Origin: Betaproteobacteria bacterium
Lineage (GTDB): Bacteria; Pseudomonadota; Gammaproteobacteria; Burkholderiales; WYBJ01
Length of the DNA stretch: 64,000 nt
Direction of reading: 5' to 3'
NCBI GenBank assembly: GCA_009377585.1
Contig: WHTS01000013.1
Location: 1 to 64,000 of the forward strand
Under the pieces are notes generated by a model. That model was given only the letters and a program-made list of their open reading frames with translations. It searched no databases and was not told where the DNA came from. A program made the translations under genes and the position numbers. Shown one piece after another: positions 18,445 to 25,485 of this stretch (positions are counted from its first letter, which is position 1; each line of letters starts with the position of its first letter).

Positions 18445-19836
18445 TCACCTTCTTTTCCAAGCCCGAAATTCGGGTAGTCGCAGTCGATAGCGGGCAATGT
18501 TGCCTTCGTGCAGATGATGGAGATCGTTGAAAGCCATCGCTACGAATTCGGCCAAGTCCCCGAGCTTGACGAGTGGCGCCGCCAGCTCGCGGACTAGTCG
18601 AGTGTCGATCGGCTTCCCGCCGCGGACGATGTTGCCAACGACATGGATGAGTGCTTCGCGGTTGCGCAGGCGTACCGGATCCGGTTCGGGAAGTGATTCC
18701 TTGATCGCGACGTAGCGTTGGCAAGAGCGCTCGTATGCCCAGACGAAGGCATCGCGCAGCAATTCGACGCGGTTGAGCTCGTAGACGCCCAATATCCCGT
18801 CCACGTATGCCGGCTCGGGCACGTCCACGAAGGACAGTGGCGACAGGTTGTGCTTGATGAGCGGGATGTTGGCGCCCAGTCTGGAGACGCGCTTGTTGAC
18901 GTCAAGGAACGGCTGCAGGTACGGGATCTGCACCATCAAGAAGAACGCCTGCTCGAAAGGATCGCGTATGACATTCGCCTTGTCGAGAATGAGGCGAAAG
19001 TATTCCTCGATCTGTTGAGGAACGGCCAGTGGAAGAAAGACGCTGCCGCTGATCTCGATAGTCGCAGTGCGTAGACGTCCCGATGCGCCTGGATCCATAA
19101 GGAGGTTTTCCGAGAGCAACGCATGCAGGTTGAAAAAGGTAAACGCGTCGAAGCTGATTTCCTCGGCGTGATCGACGAGCATCTCGATGGCGGCCTTGTG
19201 GTTGAGGATCATCTGCGCCTCGCGCTGATCCTTACCGTCCGCGGCGTGTCCGAACTCGATGAGGTTCTGAGTTTCCAGACGACTGTAGGTATTGCCTTCG
19301 AGCCGGCTAGATGCCCAGGAAAGGTCGATCATCAGCCGGCCAAGAACATCACGGGCGTAGGTGCCCGCTGATCGTTGCATTGCGGGCGAACGGCCGAGTC
19401 TGTGCAGAAGGCTGCGCACCGAGTCCGGTACATACGCAGAGCTGTTGGGTTCGTAACGTTCGAGGAACGCGCGGTTGTAGCCGACGGGTTTACGTTCAGC
19501 GATCGGCCGGCGTACAAGTGCCTTGAGCTCTTGGCTCTCGCGCGAGAGCGGAACGTAAACTTCGGCGGCGGCTACGAGCACGTCGGGCGCCTCGGTGAGG
19601 TGAGCCGCGGCGGTGATCGGGGCGAGCAAATAACGGCTGGCCCTGCCCTTGCCGGCCTTGAAGACCCGCCTTGCTTGGATGAGTCGCGCGACGCGTCGTT
19701 GGAGAGTCCTCCGGTCCAGGTCGAGACCAGCTCCCTTTGCGGCCTGTTCGAGATCGTGTATACCGAGGCCCGACTTGTGGCGAGCGAGAAGCGCGACGAA
19801 CCTGTCAAGCTCCTGGGCCGTAACGCGCTTAGGCAT
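18445..19836 (-). CDS. Fic-family protein with N-terminal winged helix, degenerate active site
   Basis: A 463-residue protein. The N-terminal 70 residues form a helix-turn-helix/winged-helix (GLGIHDLEQAAKGAGLDLDR, RTLQRRVARLIQARRV). An inhibitory-helix motif follows at 176-182 (SSRLEGN), the [S/T]xxxE[G/N] signature of auto-inhibited Fic enzymes. The Fic loop at 308-319 reads QPFLDVNKRVSR, where active Fic enzymes have HPFxxGNGRxxR. The catalytic His is replaced by Gln and the anion-hole Gly by Val, so AMP transfer is doubtful. Family members with an N-terminal HTH often autoregulate. ATG 19836 sits directly beside five operator-like TGTCGCGA copies. It is divergent from the CMD-family gene. 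Confidence 0.9.
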   Translation of the reverse strand: MPKRVTAQELDRFVALLARHKSGLGIHDLEQAAKGAGLDLDRRTLQRRVARLIQARRVFKAGKGRASRYLLAPITAAAHLTEAPDVLVAAAEVYVPLSRESQELKALVRRPIAERKPVGYNRAFLERYEPNSSAYVPDSVRSLLHRLGRSPAMQRSAGTYARDVLGRLMIDLSWASSRLEGNTYSRLETQNLIEFGHAADGKDQREAQMILNHKAAIEMLVDHAEEISFDAFTFFNLHALLSENLLMDPGASGRLRTATIEISGSVFLPLAVPQQIEEYFRLILDKANVIRDPFEQAFFLMVQIPYLQPFLDVNKRVSRLGANIPLIKHNLSPLSFVDVPEPAYVDGILGVYELNRVELLRDAFVWAYERSCQRYVAIKESLPEPDPVRLRNREALIHVVGNIVRGGKPIDTRLVRELAAPLVKLGDLAEFVAMAFNDLHHLHEGNIARYRLRLPEFRAWKRR

Positions 19837-19841
19837 TTATT

Positions 19842-19927
19842 TGTCGCGATTGGTCATTTCGCGACAGTATGAGGCGTAATTTGTCGCGAAATCAAGTTTA
19901 TTTTGTCGCGATGCAGCTTTTGCGACA
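19842..19927. promoter_or_regulatory. Array of five TGTCGCGA operator-like repeats in the fic divergent promoter
   Basis: TGTCGCGA occurs at 19842-19849, 19882-19889 and 19904-19911. Its reverse complement TCGCGACA is at 19859-19866 and a one-mismatch TTGCGACA at 19920-19927. Copies 1/2 and 4/5 form two palindromes with 8-9 bp spacers; copy 3 is single. Start-to-start spacings are 17, 23, 22 and 16 bp, so the sites lie on about two helical turns. They lie immediately upstream of fic, whose product carries a winged helix. Autoregulation, and possibly control of the divergent gene, is inferred. Confidence 0.75.
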
Positions 19928-20024
19928 TTAAGTCCGTGGCCGCGACGCCCCGAATTTCTATCTGCGCGAAGCGCCCTTGTCGCCCCGATGCTAACTTAGC
20001 GCTTTGCCACGCAAGGATGGGACG

Positions 20025-20642
20025 ATGAGCGCTTCCAACAACACCAACAGCACCGCCGACGCCCGCCGCTTCAAGCTGATTCCGGTCGACAATCTCACGC
20101 CCGAGCAGCGCACGCTGTACGACGCGATCCGCTCCGGCCCGCGCGCCAAGATTACAGGTTCGGGGGCGGCCAGCGCCGGCCCGCTCGGGGGACCGTTCAA
20201 CGTCTGGCTGCGCAGTCCCGGCATCGGCGATTGCGTGCAGCGCCTGGGCGAGGAGATCCGCTTCCGCAGCTCGCTGCCGCCGAAGCTCAACGAGCTGGCG
20301 ATCATCATCACGGCGCGCTACTGGACCTCCCAGTACGAATGGCACGCGCACTGCCGCCTGGCACTCGAAGCCGGGCTCGATTCCGCGATCACCCAGGACA
20401 TCGCCGAAAGCCGCAGGCCGGTCAGCATGGATGCGGACGAGGCGACGATCTACGATTTCTCGCACGAGCTGCACGAGACCCACGGCGTGAGCGATGCGAC
20501 CTACAAGCGCGCGCTGGAGCGCTTCGGCGAGCGCGGCGTGTTCGACCTGATCGCGGTGAACGGCTTCTACGGCTTGGTGTCGATGTGCCTCAACGTCGAT
20601 CGCACGCCGCTGCCGGCGGGCGTTCCCGTGCCGCTGAAGTGA
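20025..20642 (+). CDS. Carboxymuconolactone decarboxylase (CMD/AhpD-like) family protein
   Basis: A 205-residue all-helical protein of the CMD superfamily. The characteristic region is LPPKLNELAIIITARYWTSQ followed by YEWHAHCRLALEAGL, with the Glu-His-His-Cys pattern usual for CMD-like proteins lacking the AhpD CxxC pair. Such proteins range from gamma-carboxymuconolactone decarboxylases to peroxide-related enzymes. No aromatic-degradation neighbours are present, so the reaction cannot be assigned. ATG 20025 follows an AAGGATGG site; an upstream ATG at 20004 is a weaker alternative. It is divergent from fic and shares the region with the TGTCGCGA array. Confidence 0.85.
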   Translation: MSASNNTNSTADARRFKLIPVDNLTPEQRTLYDAIRSGPRAKITGSGAASAGPLGGPFNVWLRSPGIGDCVQRLGEEIRFRSSLPPKLNELAIIITARYWTSQYEWHAHCRLALEAGLDSAITQDIAESRRPVSMDADEATIYDFSHELHETHGVSDATYKRALERFGERGVFDLIAVNGFYGLVSMCLNVDRTPLPAGVPVPLK

Positions 20643-20657
20643 GCGGCAGCGGCGCGA

Positions 20658-20888
20658 TCACGTTCTATCCGAGCGGGTGAATGCCGCGAGCTCCCAGGCG
20701 TCGGGCATTTCGTCGTAGCGCAGGATGTAGAGATCCCCGTCGTCCGCGCGCGCCTTGAACCAGCGCTGCTCGGGCCCGATCCAGCGGTCGACGATCTCCA
20801 GCACTTCGAGTCGCCGCTCGCCGAGCCAGAAGGCGCGCGGCTCCTGCTCGCCGCGATAACCCGCGTGGCTTTCCACTCGAATCGCCAT
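20658..20888 (-). CDS. Small conserved-type hypothetical protein
   Basis: A 76-residue protein rich in beta strands: GEQEPRAFWLGERRLEVLEI, then DRWIGPEQRWFKARADDGDL, then YILRYDEMPDAWELAAF. The repeating aromatic/charged pattern resembles small uncharacterised proteobacterial proteins of about 75 residues that keep DRW and LYILRYD motifs. No catalytic residues can be pointed to. It converges on the CMD gene with 15 bp between stops, so it is separately transcribed. It starts at ATG 20888. Confidence 0.65.
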   Translation of the reverse strand: MAIRVESHAGYRGEQEPRAFWLGERRLEVLEIVDRWIGPEQRWFKARADDGDLYILRYDEMPDAWELAAFTRSDRT

Positions 20889-21131
20889 AGGGCGCCATAC
20901 TAGCGCGCAAATGGAGTTGCGGCGAGACGAGCTTCCGGCAAGCTCGAAGCTCCGCTGTTGAAGAAGTCGCGGCAGGCCGGCCGAATGCCGATGGGGTGTT
21001 TCGCCGAGTCCCGCGCGTACTGCCCCTATGATAGCGGGGCCGGCGGCGTTTGAGCGTACCTGTGCGCGTAGGCCTTTGCCGATGCCCCGTTGCCGGCGCT
21101 CGCGAGCGTTCCGAGCGTGTCGGCCGAAACG

Positions 21132-22109
21132 TTACTGCATCTTGACGCCGGATTCCTTGACCACCCGCCCCCAGCTCGCGATCTCGTTGCGCAGGATCTT
21201 GCTGGCCTCTTCCGGGGTGGTGACGCTCGCCTCCACGCCCTGCGCGGCGAGCTTGTCCTTCACTTCCTTGCTCGACAGCGCCTTGACGAACGCCTGGTTC
21301 AATTTCTCCACCGCCGTCTTGGGCGAGGCCGCGGCGGTCAGGACGTAGAAGTTGACGGGGACATCGAGCGTCGGAAAGCCGGCCTCGACCATGGTGGGCG
21401 TATCCGCAATAATCGGCAGACGCTCCTTTCCGGAGACGCCGATGATGCGGATCTTTCCGCTCTTGGCGAGCGGAATGCCGGTCGCGGTGGTGGTGAACCA
21501 GATTCCGACCCGATTGGAGATCACGTCGGGGACCGCGTCGCTGGTGCTCTTGTAGGAGACGAGCGAGATGTCGATCTTGCCCGCCGACTTGAGCATCTCG
21601 CCCATGAAATGCGATGCCGAGCCGAAGGTGCCGGCGTAGCTGAACTTGCCCGGATTCGCCTTGCACAGCGCGACCAGCTCCTTGATCGACTTCGCTGACG
21701 AAGTGACCGGAACCGCGAGTACATAAGGCAGCGTCGCCGGCCGAATGATGGCGGCGAAGTCCCTCTGTAGATTGTAATTGACCTTGGTCACGTAAGGATT
21801 GATGGTCTGGCTGGTGCTGGCGATGAGAATGGTATGGCCGTCGGGCGTGGCCCTGGCGGCGAGCTCGGTGCCGATCGCGCCGGCCGCCCCGCTGCGGTTC
21901 TCGACCACCAGCGGATTTCCCATGCTGTCGCCGATCTTCTGCGCGATCACGCGTGCAATGAGATCGTTGCCGCTGCCCGGCCCGTAGGGAACGATGAACT
22001 GGATCGGCCTGGTCGGGAAATTCTGTGCCGCGGCCGCGCCAAAGCCCAGGGCGGACGCGGCCAGCGTGACCGATACCTGCGCCGCGAATCGAACGAACTT
22101 CACTGCCAT
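21132..22109 (-). CDS. Bug/TctC-family periplasmic solute-binding protein
   Basis: A 325-residue extracytoplasmic receptor of the tripartite tricarboxylate transporter type. The signal peptide (positively charged start, SVTLAASALGFGAAAAQ) ends near residue 29. The mature protein begins with the family opening FPTRPIQFIVPYGPGSGNDL. Further landmarks are VVENRSGAAGAIGTELAA, DGHTILIAS, GSASHFMGEMLK and DTPTMVEAGFP. These proteins bind carboxylates for a TctAB transporter or act as orphan sensors. No tctA or tctB is nearby, as is usual for the hugely expanded Bug families of Burkholderiales. A GGAGGAGG ribosome site precedes ATG 22109, suggesting strong expression. The ligand is unknown. Confidence 0.95.
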   Translation of the reverse strand: MAVKFVRFAAQVSVTLAASALGFGAAAAQNFPTRPIQFIVPYGPGSGNDLIARVIAQKIGDSMGNPLVVENRSGAAGAIGTELAARATPDGHTILIASTSQTINPYVTKVNYNLQRDFAAIIRPATLPYVLAVPVTSSAKSIKELVALCKANPGKFSYAGTFGSASHFMGEMLKSAGKIDISLVSYKSTSDAVPDVISNRVGIWFTTTATGIPLAKSGKIRIIGVSGKERLPIIADTPTMVEAGFPTLDVPVNFYVLTAAASPKTAVEKLNQAFVKALSSKEVKDKLAAQGVEASVTTPEEASKILRNEIASWGRVVKESGVKMQ

Positions 22110-22518
22110 GTTACCTCCTCCTCTTTGTACTCAACGTTGTTTGCCGCACACGCGGCCCACGCCGTCCGCCGCGTCGGGATCGGCCGCGAGCCTCATTAGC
22201 CCACTTGCTGGACAGCGCGCTCGAACTTTACACCATCCGGAGGCGAGTCCGCGCGCGCTTTAAGCACGTTGCGCCGGGCGCAGTTTGCGCTAAGCTCTTT
22301 GCATCTTCCTCAATGACGCAAGTGAGGTCTGCCGCTGGAAAGCGAGATCGAGGTCGGTTCTTTGCGCAGTGCTTCTAACGGCAAGCCGTTCGCCATCGAG
22401 GCGAATGCCGCCGGTCGGAACCGCTGAACCGGTTGCGTTGTCGAGAAAATATAGCGGACGCGCTTGCCGTCGCGGCGTGGCGTGCGTGCCGCGCCCCTTG
22501 CATCGCGGAGCCTGACCC
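22110..22518. other. Divergent intergenic region between Bug receptor and YihY gene
   Basis: About 400 bp. It holds the promoters for both neighbours by position, but no clear promoter box, repeat or RNA was recognised. Overlapping frames here have no start signal or recognisable content. Confidence 0.4.
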
Positions 22519-23397
22519 ATGTCGAGCCTGCGCCTTAGCTCTGCGAAAGCCCCCGTCCGGAACGCATTCGGCATCGGCAGGAAGGCCGTGGCGGATTTCA
22601 GTCGCCACGACATGTCGACCTACGCCGCGGCGCTCGCGTACCGCCTGCTGTTTTCGCTCTTTCCCTTCCTCGTGTTTCTCGTCACGCTGCTCGGTTTTTT
22701 GGGCGTGCCCGAGATGTTCGACTGGCTGCGCGAACAGGCGGGGTACATGCTGCCGGATCAGGCGATGGAGCTGGTGAATACGGTTGTGACCGAGGTCGAA
22801 ACGCCGCGCGGCGGGCTGATGTCGGTTGCCGTCGCACTCGCGATCTGGTCGGCGTCCGCGGGGGTGCTCGGAACGATGAATGCGCTCAACGTGGTGTTCG
22901 AGGTGCGGGAGCGGCGCGCGGCATGGAAGCGCATCCTCGTCTCGCTGCTCTACACCCTGGCGCTCGCGCTCATGCTGGTGATCGCCGCGGGAATGATGAT
23001 CACCGGCCCCGAGCTCCTCGCCTGGGCCGCGCGTTATGTGCGGCTCGATGCCTACTTCATTCTGCTATGGGGCTGGATACGCTGGCCGCTGATCGTGTTC
23101 CTGCTCATCCTGGTGGTATCGATGGTGTACTACGCCGGGCCGAACCTGAAACAGCCCTTTCGACTCGTCACCGCGGGCGCGGTATCGGCGGTGGCGGCCT
23201 GGGTCGCGGCCTCGTTCGCGTTCGCCCTCTACGTGCAGACCTTCGCCAGCTACAACAAGACCTACGGCAGCATGGGTGCGGTGATCGTGCTGCTGCTGTA
23301 TTTCTTTCTTTCGGCCGCGGTGCTACTGTTCGGCGCCGAGATCAATGCGGTGCTCGCTCGCAGCCGCGGCGAGCCGATACGGGAAGACACCGGTTGA
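22519..23397 (+). CDS. YihY/BrkB-family inner-membrane protein
   Basis: A 292-residue polytopic protein. The family start is evident: DMSTYAAALAYRLLFSLFPF, followed by LVTLLGFLGVPEMF. Then come six to seven hydrophobic helices, WSASAGVLGTMNALNVVFEV, the conserved YYAGPNLKQPFR motif, and near the C-terminus TYGSMGAVIVLLLYFFLSA and GAEINAVL. BrkB/YihY proteins were linked to serum resistance in Bordetella and miscalled RNase BN; their real function is not settled, with lipid or solute export proposed. It begins at ATG 22519. The downstream small secreted protein starts about 40 bp after the stop and may be in the same unit. Confidence 0.92.
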   Translation: MSSLRLSSAKAPVRNAFGIGRKAVADFSRHDMSTYAAALAYRLLFSLFPFLVFLVTLLGFLGVPEMFDWLREQAGYMLPDQAMELVNTVVTEVETPRGGLMSVAVALAIWSASAGVLGTMNALNVVFEVRERRAAWKRILVSLLYTLALALMLVIAAGMMITGPELLAWAARYVRLDAYFILLWGWIRWPLIVFLLILVVSMVYYAGPNLKQPFRLVTAGAVSAVAAWVAASFAFALYVQTFASYNKTYGSMGAVIVLLLYFFLSAAVLLFGAEINAVLARSRGEPIREDTG

Positions 23398-23437
23398 GGG
23401 CGGCAAGCCGCACCGGGTTTTCATGGAGGCAGATGCA

Positions 23438-23872
23438 ATGACCGTCGACCGAAGCACCGTTGTCGAATGCGCGTTGCCAACGTGCCGGCAAAAATGCTAC
23501 CGCCGCATTGCCAGGACGCTCGGTTGCGCCCTGCTATGTTGGCTTCTCGTCCCGACGCCCGCGCTGGGCCAGACGATACTGGGCGCCGAATACGATGCGT
23601 CGTCCGATGCGCTGGTCATCGCGATCGCCTACCAGGGCACCAACCCGAATCACGATTTCGCGCTCACCTGGGACAAGTGCGAGCCGACCGGCGGCGGTCA
23701 TTCCGTGGTGGCGCGCCTGATCGATCACCAGGGCAAGGACACTGCGCAGAAGGATTACCAGGTCAGCCGGCGCTTCGAGTTGTCGGCGCTCGAATGCCGG
23801 CCTGCGGAGGTGATGGTTCGACTGGGCCCGGTCTCGAACCGGACGGTGTCGGTGCCTGCGCGCGGCCGCTGA
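23438..23872 (+). CDS. Secreted hypothetical protein
   Basis: A 144-residue protein with an N-terminal signal segment (RRIARTLGCALLCWLLVPTPALG) probably cleaved before QTIL. The mature part has LVIAIAYQGTNPNHDFALTW, a two-Cys pattern (DKCEPTGGG and LECRPAEV) that could form one disulfide, and ends in a Val-rich strand. I recognise no family. ATG 23438 has GGAGG 8 nt upstream, better than the longer frame from 23345 that overlaps the YihY gene. Periplasmic location is inferred from the signal and cysteines. Confidence 0.65.
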   Translation: MTVDRSTVVECALPTCRQKCYRRIARTLGCALLCWLLVPTPALGQTILGAEYDASSDALVIAIAYQGTNPNHDFALTWDKCEPTGGGHSVVARLIDHQGKDTAQKDYQVSRRFELSALECRPAEVMVRLGPVSNRTVSVPARGR

Positions 23873-24056
23873 GCGCAACCTCGACATTGCGGTCGACATG
23901 CCGTCGGCGTTTACCGTCGTCATGCCGGAGGGCTAACCAGCCCGTGGGCCGCCTGCACCGGAGCGTTGCGGCGCGCGAAGGACATTGCCACGATCGTGCA
24001 CCAGCTTCAGGCGCACCTTCACCGAGGCCGATGCAAGGTTGTCTGCGCCACGCCTT

Positions 24057-24350
24057 TCATCGCGTCATCTTGTTCAGACGCGCGCGCAAGTCGTCGCGTA
24101 CCCGGCGGATGAGCTGAGCGTCTTCGTCGCCGCCGGCCGACTCCGCCAGGAAGTAGGTCATGGCGGTCAATGCGCGCCGGGCGCGCGAAACGCTGCGCCG
24201 CTGGACCTCGTCGTCGAACGAGCGTTGAGCCATGTCGAGATATGCCTCGGCCGTTCGCGCTTCGAGCAGGAGGAAATCCGCGCTGCCTATCCCGGAGCGC
24301 GGGGTCTTGCACCCGGTCGATTCCGGTTTACTGAACGATTCGGTACGCAT
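24057..24350 (-). CDS. Small helical hypothetical protein (paralogue of the 27433-27900 protein)
   Basis: A 97-residue protein, nearly all helix and no signal peptide. It shares with the C-terminal half of the protein at 27433-27900 the pattern AYLDMAQ / AFLDIAQ, RALTAMTYFL / RALAAVDYFL, and RDDLRARLNKM / RDKLRTRIEGM. The two genes flank the YfiR-kinase locus on the same strand. No domain name is known to me. It starts at ATG 24350 after a GAGG site; a longer frame to 24383 is possible. A role beside YfiR/kinase signalling is suggested only by position. Confidence 0.6.
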   Translation of the reverse strand: MRTESFSKPESTGCKTPRSGIGSADFLLLEARTAEAYLDMAQRSFDDEVQRRSVSRARRALTAMTYFLAESAGGDEDAQLIRRVRDDLRARLNKMTR

Positions 24351-24419
24351 GATCGGGCCTCGAGTTGCGGATGACAGGCGCACTGAATCAAACCCTACTG
24401 CGCCCAGTTTGCCCAGGAA

Positions 24420-24452
24420 ACCCGGGAAATCCTCATTGGGTTATTCCCGGGT
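24420..24452. other. 9-bp hairpin ACCCGGGAA/TTCCCGGGT
   Basis: Perfect inverted repeat at 24420-24428 and 24444-24452 with a 15-nt loop. It lies between the yfiR stop and the start of the next minus-strand gene, so it may be a terminator or an attenuator. No T-run follows on the minus strand. Confidence 0.4.
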
Positions 24453-24572
24453 CTGGCAATTGCTCGGAGCACTGTGTACGCTGCCGGCGGGACACTCGCA
24501 TCTCCCGGCGCGAGTCAGGGTCCGCAACGTCCCTTGCGTCCTGCTCCGGCGGCGTGCCTGCGCGCTGCGCCG

Positions 24573-25226
24573 CTAGTGCAAACGGCGCGCTGTGGTAATG
24601 AAACCCTCACGCCGACCCGGAAGCGGCGTGTACCGGTACGCGTACATCAAAGCGCCGCCTTTTTCGCCTTTCTTGATCCGCGTCGCTACGCCAAGGAGGC
24701 GCGAGTTGAGCTGCAGCCCGGCATTTGCGGCGGCCGCCAAAGAGATTTCGATCTGGACCCGGTTCGTGGTCACCAGGTTGATGATGCTGCCACGCTCCAA
24801 TCCATCGGCAACCTCGGTGACGGTCAAAACAGGCCGGTGCCCCACGAGCCCGAGAATGCGCCCGAGACGATCGGTTTCGGCTGCGCCAATGAAAAGGATG
24901 TGCACGCCGCTCAAATCGTTTGCGCTTTCCACGCGCCGGACGCTGACGGGGCGACCGGGTGCGGTTTGCCCAGGCGAACTGCGGCGCAAGTGCATCTCCA
25001 CATCTTCGTTGCTGAGCACGCCGATGACGACTTCCTTGTGAGCGCCGGTACTTTCCGGCCACGTCACGAAGTTCGCGAAGTTGTAGAGGAAGGCCGCCTT
25101 CACCTCGGCGGCTGAAGCGCGTAGCGGCGCTTGCGCGCGCGCGCCGCCACCGACGGCGATAAACCCAAGGAGCAACACAAGGTAGGCAAATCGGTAGGCA
25201 AATCGGTAAGCAAATCGTATCCGCAT
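24573..25226 (-). CDS. YfiR-family periplasmic protein (DUF4154)
   Basis: A 217-residue periplasmic protein of the YfiR family, best known as the repressor of the diguanylate cyclase YfiN in Pseudomonas. The start is a signal peptide containing a tandem FAYR repeat encoded by a 12-bp DNA repeat. The mature domain has the hallmark VKAAFLYNFANFVTWPES, VIGVLSNEDVEMHLR, HILFIGAAE and TVTEVADGLERGSIINLV. It ends NSRLLGVATRIKKG. ATG 25226. It is divergent from a CHASE8-type hybrid histidine kinase about 260 bp away, which suggests YfiR here gates a kinase instead of a cyclase. No YfiB-like lipoprotein is visible. Confidence 0.9.
   Translation of the reverse strand: MRIRFAYRFAYRFAYLVLLLGFIAVGGGARAQAPLRASAAEVKAAFLYNFANFVTWPESTGAHKEVVIGVLSNEDVEMHLRRSSPGQTAPGRPVSVRRVESANDLSGVHILFIGAAETDRLGRILGLVGHRPVLTVTEVADGLERGSIINLVTTNRVQIEISLAAAANAGLQLNSRLLGVATRIKKGEKGGALMYAYRYTPLPGRREGFITTARRLH
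25181..25216. repeat. Three 12-bp tandem repeats in the yfiR signal sequence
   Basis: GGTAGGCAAATC occurs twice and GGTAAGCAAATC once, end to end, on the plus strand. On the minus strand they encode FAYR-type units in the signal peptide h-region. Twelve-bp steps keep frame, so copy changes would lengthen or shorten the signal without breaking the gene. Confidence 0.85.
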
Positions 25227-25485
25227 TTAATGCCGCCACAGGAGTGTCACAAAAATGGATCGGGCAATTTCGGCGCTGGTCCGATCGCCCCATTCCCGGT
25301 GGTACGGATCGAAGGCGTTTTGCGCGACCAGGGAGAGCTCCAGATTTCGCTTCACGTGGACCTCACCGTCATCTTCCTCATCGTTCGATTTATCGTCCGG
25401 TCGCTCGAAAGCCCGAGGTCGGGTGCGCGAAATGGTAGTCTAGCAGACGACGCCGGACGCTCCGGAGCTTCTCAAGAACACCCGC

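Noticed and set aside
24351-24572. Possible riboswitch (c-di-GMP type) upstream of the small helical protein
   Set aside because: A hairpin exists, but the conserved GEMM core and tetraloop receptor are not seen.
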